Source: Sialis fuliginosa
Taxonomy: Eukaryota > Arthropoda > Insecta > Megaloptera > Sialidae
Direction: 5' to 3'
Length of the DNA: 64,000 bases
NCBI GenBank assembly: GCA_961205875.1
Contig: OY540814.1
Span: 29,518,151 to 29,582,150 of the forward strand
Both the position numbers and the translations under genes were made by a program. A model generated the notes under the pieces. The model searched no databases and was not told the origin of the DNA. It saw only the letters and a list, made by a program, of their open reading frames with translations. The number at the start of each line of letters is the position of its first letter. The stretch's first letter is position 1. Shown here piece after piece: positions 52,946-64,000 of the stretch.

Positions 52946-53970
52946 CTTTATTTTGACTTCTTCTAAAACAGATATTTTTATTATATTTAGTTATATTTAA
53001 ATACCGACGCCACTGGACATAATGTATATATTAATATAATAAATAGAAATATTTAATAATGAGTATCAAAATTATGCCATGTATTTTTGTGAAATAATTA
53101 GTATTTCGGTGCAATTAGGTGAAATCCATGTCAATTAATTAATATTTATTAAAATGTATATGAGATCAATATCGGCTTTTAAAATAGTTATTTAAATACA
53201 TGTATGTGTGTATTGTATTATTTTTGTAATGAATTACAATTAAAAGGTAAATTCTGTCCATTATAATAATATATTTTAATTGAAATATGAATTTTAGTTA
53301 TAATTACTCGTAAATTAAATTCTAAAGGTATGGTATTTTAGCAGCAGTAATTACATATGTTTTACATTATGATGTAGACAAAATGTATATACATTGAGAC
53401 ATACCAATTCTATATTAACTTATATCTACAAAAATATGTTAAAATTACAATTTCTTAAATCTTATCGAAAATACTAAATTGGTATTTTTATTTTAAGAAA
53501 TGTAAATACAATTTAATAATATAGTCTACGTTAGAATACAAATTAATAATTAAATTAAAATTTTTATATACTTACTCCTCTGCAATTATTTACAAATTAG
53601 AAATCTTTTTGAGCAAAACCATAAAACCGTTTACGACCGAAATCAAATACCAAAGGTCTATTTTTTCGAATATCATAAGCGCCAACTATATTATTTATAA
53701 TACTAAAAAAAAGTTCTAAATTTTTTTTATTATATGTCCCATAATTTGATACGACCCGGAAATATAACAGTAAAGCGGTATAAATAATTGTTATTTAATA
53801 ACTTATAACATTAATTATATTATTATAAAATGAATCACATATTATTAGCATTAATGGCTTCTTATTTGCATAATAAGTAAGTAACTGGGTCATCTTAACA
53901 ATAAACAAAATGAAAATTAGGAATTAGATATATCTGTTCATGCCTTTGTTATACTGACAACGTGTACACC

Positions 53971-54010
53971 AGTGGTTCCCAAACTTATTATGCCCACTTA
54001 GCAAAAACCT
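53971..54010. repeat. hAT-like terminus
   Basis: CAGTGGTTCCCAAACTTATT is a typical hAT-type end. The matching second end was not found. Confidence 0.45.
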
Positions 54011-54107
54011 TACCATAAACCCCTAAGTGAAAAAACTCTACACAACTATAATACCGACCATGAAAATTCAAACGTATGAAATCCAGAACAATCTCTAGAT
54101 GTTGATA

Positions 54108-54625
54108 AGGTACTGGCACCAGTTATGGCCGCTATAAGACCAAGGTTTACTTTGTTGTAATTCTCATCAACTCATGTTACAAATAAAACAACTAACTCTT
54201 TATTTAATCAATTTAATTATCAAAGTCCGCAAATATTGTTTGTTTTTTAAATTATAGCCTTTTATTTTGTTTAAGCTTTTTCTCCAGTAATGGATAAAGT
54301 AAAACCAGTAATGAGCACGCAGTAATGGACACTTGCTAATGATAAGTACTACGACACAAAAGAATTGTCAAATTTGAAACAATGTAAAGCAGTTGGTATG
54401 ATAATATAATAATTAATAAATAAATTATACCAATAATTAGTTTAAATGTCCACCATTTTGACACCTATTGGCCTCATGTGATCAAATCAGGCTGTAAGAC
54501 AGTTAAATGTATATAGATTAATATTCAGAAATGGTAGTAATCAAATATCAACAAATATTTCTAATTCAGTACATTTAATTAAAAAATGGCTATAACTGGG
54601 GTCATATTCAAGACTGGTATTAGTT
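54108..54625. mobile_element. AGGTACTGGCACCAG-family MITE, copy 3
   Basis: Left TIR AGGTACTGGCACCAG preceded by TA; the right end decays after AAGACTGGT. Same orientation as copy 1 and closely similar to it. Confidence 0.75.
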
Positions 54626-55685
54626 GCGAGCAAACTAATACATTACTGTACCGATTTCGATGTGATATTCCGGATTAACTTGAGGTTTGATATTAATGAT
54701 AACGTCACATTTACTTCAATTAATAATAATTAATTATTACAGAACCGATCTTATGTGGGTTTTATCTGTTATATAGTGCCAAATCAAAGTAGAGGCTGTA
54801 CCGGGCATTTGCCGATTTTGAAATAGACGCCCGAGCGAGGCTTAAAAAAATGTTTGCATCTAAAAAAAAAATGATAACATATTATTTATTACGTAGGACG
54901 TGTTTTCTGTTACAGATTTATTTACGTGACCTAAGCGTAATGGCCTGTAAGTACGACAACGAGCATTATTATATTCCAATTGCACAAATTACCGCGGCCA
55001 AGGTCAGAAAGTATCAAAAATTTCACTACCCATTTGTATGCGGGTAGCGAATTTTCACTGCGGTTATATTAGAGCGCGATACTCCACGCACAATCGCATG
55101 CGAAATTACGTAATTGTATTTATGTGTTTGAATGGAAATGTGTTTGATCGCGCCCGTTTGTATAAAGCCTCGGTGCTCTAATATCAACGTTATGCTATTG
55201 TGAATGTTAATTTATATTAATATTAATAAAATATTTAAGTGTGCTTAAGGCTTAAGTCCTTTTAGGGATCTGTTGAAATTAATTAGGATATGTTGAGGCA
55301 TGACAGACAGAAAAAATAGTTTGCAATTGATACTATGTCTGTCATTTAATGAAAATGGGGGAGGGGGGGTAATAACATGGTGCAAAAACGCGTTAAACAA
55401 AAATTGCTGGGATTGAAAAAAATTAGATATTTATAAAAAGTATAATAGGAAATTATGGAAGAAACGTTTAAAAAAATTGTATATGTTATCATGTATTTAT
55501 TTAGTTTACTAATTAACACGTCCTTTGGCGTGTTTTAGTTTTTTAAACAAAATATATACATATAGATGTTACGCATCAGACTAAAGGTTATGTTTTTTTA
55601 ATTAATATGTGTGAAAAACTAAGACTTTTTTAGTTTTCCTTCAGAACATTATGAATATTGTTTGATTATTGATAATAATAAACTG

Positions 55686-56667
55686 CAGTAGCGAAGCGTC
55701 CATGGAAACAGTGCTTCCCTTACTTTATGGGTAAATCAATACAAATCTGTGTTTTCAGTTAATAAATAATTTAAAAATATTATTAGAATATTCATCTTTA
55801 TGCGCAACTCAAATATTTTAATCAAAAATAACATTTAATATTAATTTACACGCTCAATTATAAAACTATAATACCTCTACGTCTTATTTTCTTGTATTTT
55901 AGTCGATATTTGTATGACGAGTTGAAGTTCACTGCAGTAAATTTCACTAAAAAATTTCGAATTTTTTATTTCGTTAAAAGTATGTTTATTGTATAGAAAA
56001 TGACGTGAAAAGTTGTTTGTTTCAAACCGCAGGTCTGTATCTCAAACCGTTCTCGAGTTATAGCCTCTCAAAGTTTTAGTTTTTTCAAATTTTTGGAGAA
56101 AAAAGGCCATAACTTTTGAACGAGTGGTCGGAATTGATTTTAGTTGACGGATTTGGAATCAGCGTGTCAAAATCTATATAATGACATGTATAATACCTTA
56201 AAACTTGAAAAAAATTTTTTCGTGAAAAATCGAAATCTTAAAAAAATGTTGATTTTTGACGAAAATTTTTTTGTCGGATTTTAAAGTATTATACATGTCA
56301 TTATATAGATTTTGACACGCTGATTCCAAATCCGTCAACTAAAATCAATTCCGACCACGCGTTCAAAAGTTATGGCCTTTTTTCTCCAAAAATTTGAAAA
56401 AACTAAAACTTTGAGAGGCTATATCTCGAGAACGGTTTGAGATACAGACCTGCGGTTTGAACAGTTCAACTTTTTACGTCATTTTCTATACAGTAAACAT
56501 ACTTTTAACGAAATCAAAAATTCGAAATTTTTTAGTGAAATTTCCTGCAGTGAACTTCAACTCATCATACAAATATCGACTAAAATACAAGAAAATAAGA
56601 CGTAGAATCATTTAATTACTATATAAATACATAAGAATTTATTTAAAAAAGTAAAAGCTTGAACTTA
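55686..56667. repeat. Foldback element, copy C
   Basis: Same orientation as copy A. The palindromic core is about 55877-56605. It is shorter at both outer ends and continues directly into the 26140-26380 repeat (here 56675-56895). Confidence 0.88.
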
Positions 56668-58128
56668 ATTCATTTTTCGAGAAATATTTTCCATTAGAGG
56701 CCTGTGTCACTTTTGCTGTTCACAGTTTTTGATTTTTAAAGTCCATGTTGTATCGTACAGTTCAAATGACGTAAGTATTTAAAATGGTTATTCGTAAGCG
56801 CATCTAGTACATATAATTAAAGTATGAATTTGTATCGTTAACTGTCAAAAAACATGAAAGATTTGTATTTTGTTTCACTTTTACCCCAGTTGACCCTATA
56901 TAATTTTCATAACTGACTGTAGTACATCTTAAACCCATCTTGTTTCACATACACCTATCTGTTAATTTTTCTACCCCAAACCAGTAACTACTTCATAATA
57001 TTTTGTAATAAAACTTACACTGCACGGGCTGATGGATTTCCGGGCCACAAGGAGACCCCCCCCCCCCTACCCCCTCCACACACAGCACTGTCCACATAAC
57101 TGGTGATTGTTTTGTCAGGTAATACTTTCTTACAATTTCATGGTTGTTAATTAATTTTTTTATGCTGTTATTTTACAAAAATCATCGTAATTATAAAGTG
57201 AGATATTTTTTTAAACAATTTCACTTGCATATGGCGAATTGTTTTATAGAAATATTTAATTGAAATGCGCATAATTATGTGTGGTTATTATTAAAAGATG
57301 AATGAACTTTTTAAGATACCTGAAATTAATTAAGTTATTTAAATAGTTGAAATGAAGATCGATTTATTTTCTAGATTTGACTTTCGAACGTATTATAAAG
57401 TAGCTAATAAAATTTGTTAGCTAACAAATACTTTCAACGGGGTATTAATTATTATCTATGGATTTTTTTTTGGAACTTAGATCAGTTAGTATGAAATAAT
57501 TTTCATAATATTACCACTGTTTCAATATCATTATACGAATATAATTTTTTAAGTAATCTTTGAAAGAACTGTAGAAAATTATTATTATTTTTTTAATAAT
57601 TCAACCGAATCTAAAGGATATATATGTATTTTATAATTATTTTATTTATTATTTCTAGCTACCATTTACAATTATTTAATGTTATTTTATATGTTTATCA
57701 TATTTTATGTCTCGTAGAAAAAAGTAATAGCCTTATTTATGGTACGTTTAAAAAAAAAGTAAACATAAGAATAATTTAATATTACTTAATATTAGGTTAA
57801 TGTTGCATTTTATCTAAAAATGACATCATGTTCTGTTTCATTAACTTTTTATCTCATAAGTTTATTGGAAAATCAGGCAATATTTCTAACATAAAGCTAC
57901 AAATATTATATTCTAGTTAATAGAGTTCAAAAGGTTTATATATATAAAATACGTTTATTATACAAAAAAACTAGGATGGTTAACGAAAAAATAATGGTAT
58001 ATTTTTTATAAAAAAAAGTCTATATGTAATTATTATAAAGTATAGTCAAATGATTAAGATTTTTTATTCTAATTGACTTTTAACCTGAAAAGAATTAATT
58101 TTCTTACTATTTAGGTGTGTATATATAT

Positions 58129-58260
58129 ACAGGTGTCCTTTAAGTCAGGACCTACTGAAATTTCTATTATTATTTTATACAACAATTTGAATAAATTATG
58201 TTATAAATTTTTGGACTATTATTTTTTCTTATAGTTACTGACTTACGGGACAATCTGTAT
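58129..58260. repeat. Short element with ACAGGTGTCC...GTCAG ends (copy i)
   Basis: ACAGGTGTCCTTTAAGTCAG at the left; GACTTACGGGACAATCTGTA at the right, an imperfect inverted pair. Two more copies lie at 59302-59421 and 63712-63947. Confidence 0.65.
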
Positions 58261-59301
58261 GTAAATTATGTTTTTATAAATTTGTCTGGGAAGATAACCT
58301 CCTATTTTTGAAAAAACGGAAGTTTATTTTTTCAATTTTTAATCGGTGCGAATTAGAAAATATTTTAGTTAAAAGTTGTAAAATTTTTTATTATTATAAT
58401 TTATGTTGTATTCATTAAAAAAGATAAAAAAATCGATAGTTTAAAATTATATCTCAAACGTTATTTTCCATAATTATATTTTATGTATTTCGTCAGTTAC
58501 CCTACCTGAAAAATAGTTTTATATAATTAGAAATACGTAATCTGTAATTTAACAGTATTACGTATAAGAAAGTCTAATGGCATCTTTTTTGTTTTTATTT
58601 ATTTTTGTATAGTTTTAAAGTAATGAAATTAATACAAGCCCTGACGTTACTAATCTGTGAGTCATTGGTGGGTTAAACATTTATTTTGATAAAAGCATCT
58701 AGTAAATGTTTTAGATACGACCCTGTCTAAAAGTTTATCACAATTTAAAATTTTGAAATCGGGTAACATTTTTTTTGTCTCAATTTGAAACGATCACAAA
58801 GCTTCTCGTATCTTCGATATTGCGAGGAAGCAATAACAGTACAATACCTACTGTAAGGTAAATATTTACATTTATGAGAGAGTTAATGGATGTCTTTTAT
58901 TCTTCTTCACTCATTATGAAATTGATAATTAACTATGTATATAATTAATATTAATGTTAATAATATTTACGCTGCTTAGGAAATTTGTAAGCATAAATTA
59001 GTAGGAAGTTTAAATTTATAAACTGACGCTACTTTCATATTGTATTAATTATTATAGTTATATTGTGATAGTAAATTACATGTTTCTGTATTGAATAATG
59101 TTGCAGTTTGTAAATTGAAAGATGATTAGATAAATAAACTCATTTTAATTAATTAATTTTTGTGTTGTTTATGTAACTACTAGCTTATTTATTGATTCTG
59201 TTATGAAATTTGGTTTGTAAATATTTAAGTTTTGCTGCTATGAGTGAATACGAAACTATATGTAGTAAAAATAAACGAAATATTCTTTAAATAATTTTTA
59301 T

Positions 59302-59421
59302 ACAGGTGTCCCGTAAGTCAAGACTCAAACCAAACAATTAATGCATACATTGTTGTATCTGCAATATAACTAAACAAAAAAATTAGAAATTCTTATGGGT
59401 CCGGACTTCCGGGACACCTAT
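59302..59421. repeat. Short element with ACAGGTGTCC ends (copy ii)
   Basis: ACAGGTGTCCCGTAAGTCAA mirrored by GGACTTCCGGGACACCTATA; about 120 bp. Confidence 0.7.
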
Positions 59422-59514
59422 AGTTAGTAAATGTTATATAAATTATTAGTACGTACTGAAATATAAGACGTTATAGTTGAATATGTGCAACTAATTAATT
59501 TTTAATTCAGTGTT

Positions 59515-59600
59515 GTCGTATGCGGTCTACGATTTTTTTTTATATGGCGTTATTTTAAATAAATTAAAAGAACAGAACACTCATGTAGACCGCATACGAC
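59515..59600. repeat. Perfect 16-bp inverted repeat with 54-base spacer
   Basis: GTCGTATGCGGTCTAC (59515-59530) and its exact reverse complement (59585-59600). Single copy in this window. Confidence 0.9.
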
Positions 59601-60274
59601 ATATATTTAATTTTAGTATTTTTGAGATGAAATGATATTTTTTAATTTTAATTTTAAACGAAACAGAACACGGAATTCCCCCCAACAGGTACGCCAATGA
59701 CATAATCGACAACCTGCATTAAGTCAAGGTGCTCAACGAACTGTACTTAATGGAATACATATAATTAATACATTATGAACATTTGACCGAATGGATTTCC
59801 AATAAAACCGCTACACAACTTAATATAATGCATGCCAATTAACTGCGAGATATGGCGAAATTATGTTTATATTATTGGCTGTCTCTTTCTAATACTCTCC
59901 CTCTTTATTTATTTATATCTATGACTCATTTGTTATAATTGAAGAAATGAAAAAATATTACAACTTAGTTCGATTTAAAATATTTCTAAAGTTACCCAAT
60001 AGTCAGCCTATAACACACCTAACCCTGCCGTACTTTTTTTAATCCTGCCTTGACAGACACAGATGCAACTTCCCATCCTATCTTTGTGTGTGTTTTTGGT
60101 TTAGTATGTATAAATCCATTAATAATAAGATCTCAAGATGCAGGGTATGATCGGTGAGCCGCCCAAAATATAAAATACGTTTTCAAAACAATTAAAATTA
60201 TAACCTAACATATGGTACTTAAAAAAATGTCAGAAAATGAACTGTGTAGATTTTAAATTACATGAAAAATAATT

Positions 60275-60590
60275 TAATGATTTTCTTTTTAATTTTCATA
60301 TCTTTAAATTAATATTTCTATGACAAATTGAAGTTTGATGCATGAGATATTACCCCAAAATTTTATGTTTTCAATTTTGATAAAAGTATGTTTTTTTATA
60401 TAGAAAAAAAGGTGAAAAATTTAAATTTTTTTGTATCTAAAAAAATTATAATAAAAATAAATATTTCGAAAACGGTTTGAGATACAGATCTTCGATTTAA
60501 ATATTTCAATTTTACACATTCTATTTAATAAACATATTTTTTTTATTTAAATGTCAAGATGCAAGATATTACAATTGAATTTGTGCATCC
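60275..60590. repeat. Diverged relative of the foldback arm
   Basis: TTTCGAAAACGGTTTGAGAT and CAGATCTTCGATTT follow the same order as in the foldback arms (CTCGAGAACGGTTTGAGATA..CAGACCTGCGGTTT), but only one arm is recognisable. Confidence 0.5.
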
Positions 60591-61026
60591 ATTATTATAT
60601 GCCAAGAAAGAAGAATTCTAAAATGAATTTATAAGTTCGTACAGTGAAATTAGTTTTAAAAGGCGTTGGAAGATGACGTCCTTAAACTAAATAAATAATA
60701 ATAAAATAAATAAATTATTAAAACAATAGCATTTAGATTATCTTCTTAATATATATATATGTACATATTTGTCCTCTATAACTACCTTTGCTTCTATGCA
60801 AAATACTGGCCTTATCTACTTTAACTATTTAGACATTTTACCTTGGTTTTAAGTTATCAAAATTTTCAAGATTTATTTTTAAATAGCTGTTACCCACGAC
60901 TTCGTTCGCGTAGAATTTAGGTTAGGTAGGAATGTCAGAAAATGAGAAAATTCACTCGACATAAAACCCATGAAGAAGAAGGTTAGGTAATACAGATTTG
61001 ATAGGTCGCGTGTACAAATGTTATAC

Positions 61027-61321
61027 ACTTATTTTTTTATATTATCATAGCAACTGCTTTACATTGTTTCAAAGACGATTCTTTCTTTTATATCTTTTGT
61101 GTCGTAGTACTTATCATTAGTAAGTGTCCATCACTGCGTGCTCATTACTGGTTTTTAAAAGGCTATAATTTTAAAAAAACTATATTTACGAACTTTGGTA
61201 ATTAAATTGATTAAATAAAAAGTTAGTTGTTTTATTAGTAACATGAGTTCATGAGAATTACTAAAAAGAAGCCCGAAGTAAACCTTGCTCTTATAGCGGC
61301 CATAACTGGTGCCAGTACCTT
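61027..61321. mobile_element. AGGTACTGGCACCAG-family MITE, truncated copy 4 (reverse)
   Basis: Only the part from ACTTATTTTTTTATATTATC to the right TIR CTGGTGCCAGTACCT followed by TA remains. Confidence 0.7.
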
Positions 61322-61762
61322 ATTCCATTATCGATTAATTTTGATAGTATGTATGTACTTATGTATTACAAAACAATGATGCCACGTTTGTAGGGAATGA
61401 GGTCAACAGACGTGTTACCGGGGTTCATCCCGTCCTTGTACAAAAACAACAGAAATAATACCGCGGCGTTCCATTGAGAAGTTCGATTTGTTATTAAAGA
61501 TATAACGGACCGGACCCGTTACACTCATTTACCGTTTACATATATACATATACGAGATGTGTGTAATTATGTTTTGTTTATTAAGGAGTAACTCGTTTTT
61601 TGTTTGAATTTGGGATGGAGATGATAGTGAGGTTAGACTGACACAAATTGTACAAAAATGTTAATATAAAAACAGTTAAATTTTCTTATGCCCGGTGTTA
61701 TAAAGAATTTGCTCGAGAGCAAATCTAATAACGCTACGTGCTAGGTATTAATCGTATATAAG

Positions 61763-61925
61763 CAGTGCCGGCCTTAGTAAATCTGGCGCCCTGGGCGAGA
61801 TTTATTTTTCCGCCTTCTTTCCCCCTAAAAAAATGTTAAAAAATCACCGAAAATGTCAATTCAAATTGATAAATTAACAAATAAGTTGAATAATTCATAT
61901 CTCAGCTTGGCGCGATCCTCAGACT
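61763..61925. repeat. hAT-like repeat, partner of 25362-25510
   Basis: Begins CAGTGCCGGCCTTAG; the remainder is the reverse complement of 25362-25510. Confidence 0.7.
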
Positions 61926-63711
61926 CTAACTTTATATAATTTTTACATAAACTTTAAAGACATTGAATTGTGTCAAATGTATATCATTCAAATATTTTTT
62001 ATCTTGTCAAGGCCCGGTCAAATTTAATGCGAATAATAAACTCATTCGGATTTGTTTTTGACCTTTGTTTGCCTGACATGCTAATTAAGAAAGATAATAA
62101 AATATACAAACCAAAATATTTTTTATTAAAATATAAATATTATAAAATCAGAATTTCATGAACTGTAATTTCCTTTTTGAAAGTAAACAAAAACAAAATA
62201 TACTGTGCTTATTTAAATTAAAATTCTTTATACATGCAATAAGTAGTTTTTATTTTAATGAAAATTTTCATTATAAAAATTATTTATATTTGCTACTAAT
62301 TTATATAAATTAGTTTCCTTCAAAGAAGAAAATGATCTTACAACAACCGGAAACGGATATCAATTTCGTAATTTTTCGAATTATTTCTGAAACAGCAAAC
62401 TAGAAAAAAGTTGTAGAGAATATTACCTATCTATTGTTAATTACATAGAATGAATTCAGGGAAAGTTAAAATGGATAATTCCATCAAAATTCGGAATTCG
62501 AAAAAAATCGGCTTAACAATACTTACTTATAAAGGGTGTCCTCTGGTTTTTGAAAATAAAATTCCCTGACTTTCCCTGACCACAGATTCTAAATTCCCTG
62601 ACCACTAGAGGCTCGGGGGTCCCGGGGCAAGGAAGTGATTGAGGGGCAAAAATAAAGTAATTAAAATCAATATAAGTAATAAGTATAACTGCCTTGGAAA
62701 AATTTTACTTTTTTATTAATATAAATATGTAACCTTCAGTGATTAAATATTCTGGAAAATATAAAAATGATTACACAATCAGGGCTGTCTTACGTGCACG
62801 TAATATGTAAATACGGTCTTACTTCTCTTGCAAGGCCTTTAAGGCTACAAAATGAGTACACAGACAATTTTAATAAATTTTGAAAAGAAAGATATTATGT
62901 GTGTCATCTTGTTTTCATTTTAAATAAATTCGCCAGTTTATTCATTGTGACAGATACAACCAATCATAAAGATTGTCCAACTCAAATCAAGAAAAAGACA
63001 GATTTACATTTCATTTCTACATTTATATATATAAGTTGCTAGCATCACTCTTGACTTCTTAAAAGAGCAAGATATACTGTTTTTTTTTAGGGTTTGATTG
63101 ATTTTGTAATTTTCATGTTACTAATAAAACAAGTACCTCTTTATTAAAATCAATTTGATAACCTAAGTCTGTAAATATACTTTATTTTTTAAATTATAAT
63201 TTATAAATTTCGCTAATATGACTGCTAAATCGAGTTTTATTGTCTACAAAAAATATTAATAATTAAAATTTGAAAGCATTCAAATTTTTATTGAAAAACT
63301 TATTTTTTCTAAAATAGTCACATACTTCAAAATCGTTCAAAAAATGTTTTATAAGGGGGGTCCCTCGATCACCTGCTGCTATAGTTACGGCCCTGAGAAA
63401 TTCAGTCAATAAGAACTTTATAGTTAATTAAATAACGGTTAAATAAATGTTTATATGCAAACTGCATTTTTAGCACTAAAATATCATTTATATGATTATG
63501 AATTATCAATTAAATATGCATCGCACGCCACTGATAACGCTTATATATACTGAACACATTTTTGCGATAGCATATTATGATCTATTTCCATTAATTAAAC
63601 TGTAACTTATAACGCTAATTACATATTTATATGATACATGATAGAGAAAAGTTGATTTCCAATATTGGAAAATTGTTATTTTACATTGTACCTATTTGTC
63701 ATTGATTTATA

Positions 63712-63947
63712 TACAGGATGCCCATCAATTTTGGTTAAATGAGAGAAATTACTATTTTTATATATCGTAATTTTATTTTCTGTCATTTCCGGTTCAGGCA
63801 ATAAAAAATAAAAATAACAGAAAATTATTAAATAACTTTTTTTACTTTGTTTTGTTGCAAAAGTTCATTTATTTTGTATTAATCTACGGAACTTCCTGCA
63901 ATATAATAAATAATATAAATGTGTTCTGACTTACGGGACATCCTATA
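63712..63947. repeat. ACAGG(T/A)GTCC-type element (copy iii)
   Basis: ACAGGATGCCCATCAATTTT at the left and CTGACTTACGGGACATCCTA at the right form imperfect inverted ends, similar to copies i and ii. Confidence 0.6.
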
Positions 63948-64000
63948 CATTAACAAAAAGTGTATGTATTATAATAAAGATTGTTTCAGTGAATACGGTA

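Larger units (their letters stand above)
46270..64000. other. Upstream region of the patched-like gene: repeats, no supported coding exon
   Basis: Only short open frames occur and none resembles a known protein or shows splice-linked continuity. GC-richer islands at about 46850-47000, 50180-50420 and 54780-55190 stand out from the AT-rich background and could be non-coding exons or promoters. The rest is transposon pieces listed separately and AT-rich sequence in which I see nothing. Confidence 0.6.

Noticed and set aside
54850-55047. 65-codon plus-strand frame in a GC-richer island
   Set aside because: No recognisable domain, poly-lysine start from an A run, and flanking ATATTAGAGC / GCTCTAATAT inverted motifs suggest a repeat.

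Overview
The window is about 64 kb of AT-rich animal nuclear DNA. Multi-exon genes with GT-AG introns, metazoan protein families and Helitron ends of the CGCGGG..CAGCTAG|T type point to an insect, most likely a moth or butterfly. The clade is inferred; the gene structures are read from the sequence.

Three host genes can be reconstructed end to end. (1) Minus strand, 2531-6996: a ten-exon ABCF3 gene (GCN20-type cytosolic ABC protein, 711 codons) whose fourth intron is almost entirely a 155-bp tandem satellite. A second short array of the same satellite lies just past its 3' end. (2) Plus strand, 7616-14814: a five-exon Rif1 gene (about 2,101 residues), head-to-head with ABCF3 across 619 bp. 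It has the HEAT-like N-terminal domain, a long charged middle, SILK-like and RVSF PP1-docking motifs on either side of an intron, an unusual array of SPxK CDK-type sites and a C-terminal domain. (3) Minus strand, 19437-46251: a ten-exon patched/sterol-sensing-domain transporter (Ptr/PTCHD3-like, 1,030 codons), tail-to-tail with Rif1, with introns up to 8.6 kb full of transposons.

Within intron 8 of the patched-like gene lies an open, intronless 291-codon Merlin/ISXO2-type transposase in which all three catalytic acidic positions are changed. It is either an unusually intact dead copy or a candidate domesticated protein.

The rest is repeats: Helitrons with A|T junctions (one with four internal 134-bp repeats), three copies of a long foldback element, TA-flanked mariner-like MITEs, two MITEs of one TIR family with 8-9 bp duplications (one with an internal empty-site control), a 683-bp element inserted at the Rif1 cleavage region, a perfect 45-bp palindrome, and many diverged dispersed repeats. 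From 46.3 kb to 64 kb I see no convincing protein-coding exon. A GC-rich island near 50.2 kb is a candidate promoter or first exon of the patched-like gene. No rRNA, tRNA or CRISPR array was recognised.

Two themes connect the genes. Rif1 is a PP1-targeting replication-timing factor known to act on satellite DNA, and it sits next to a gene carrying satellite arrays; any functional link is speculative. The patched-like pre-mRNA carries long inverted repeats that could form double-stranded RNA.
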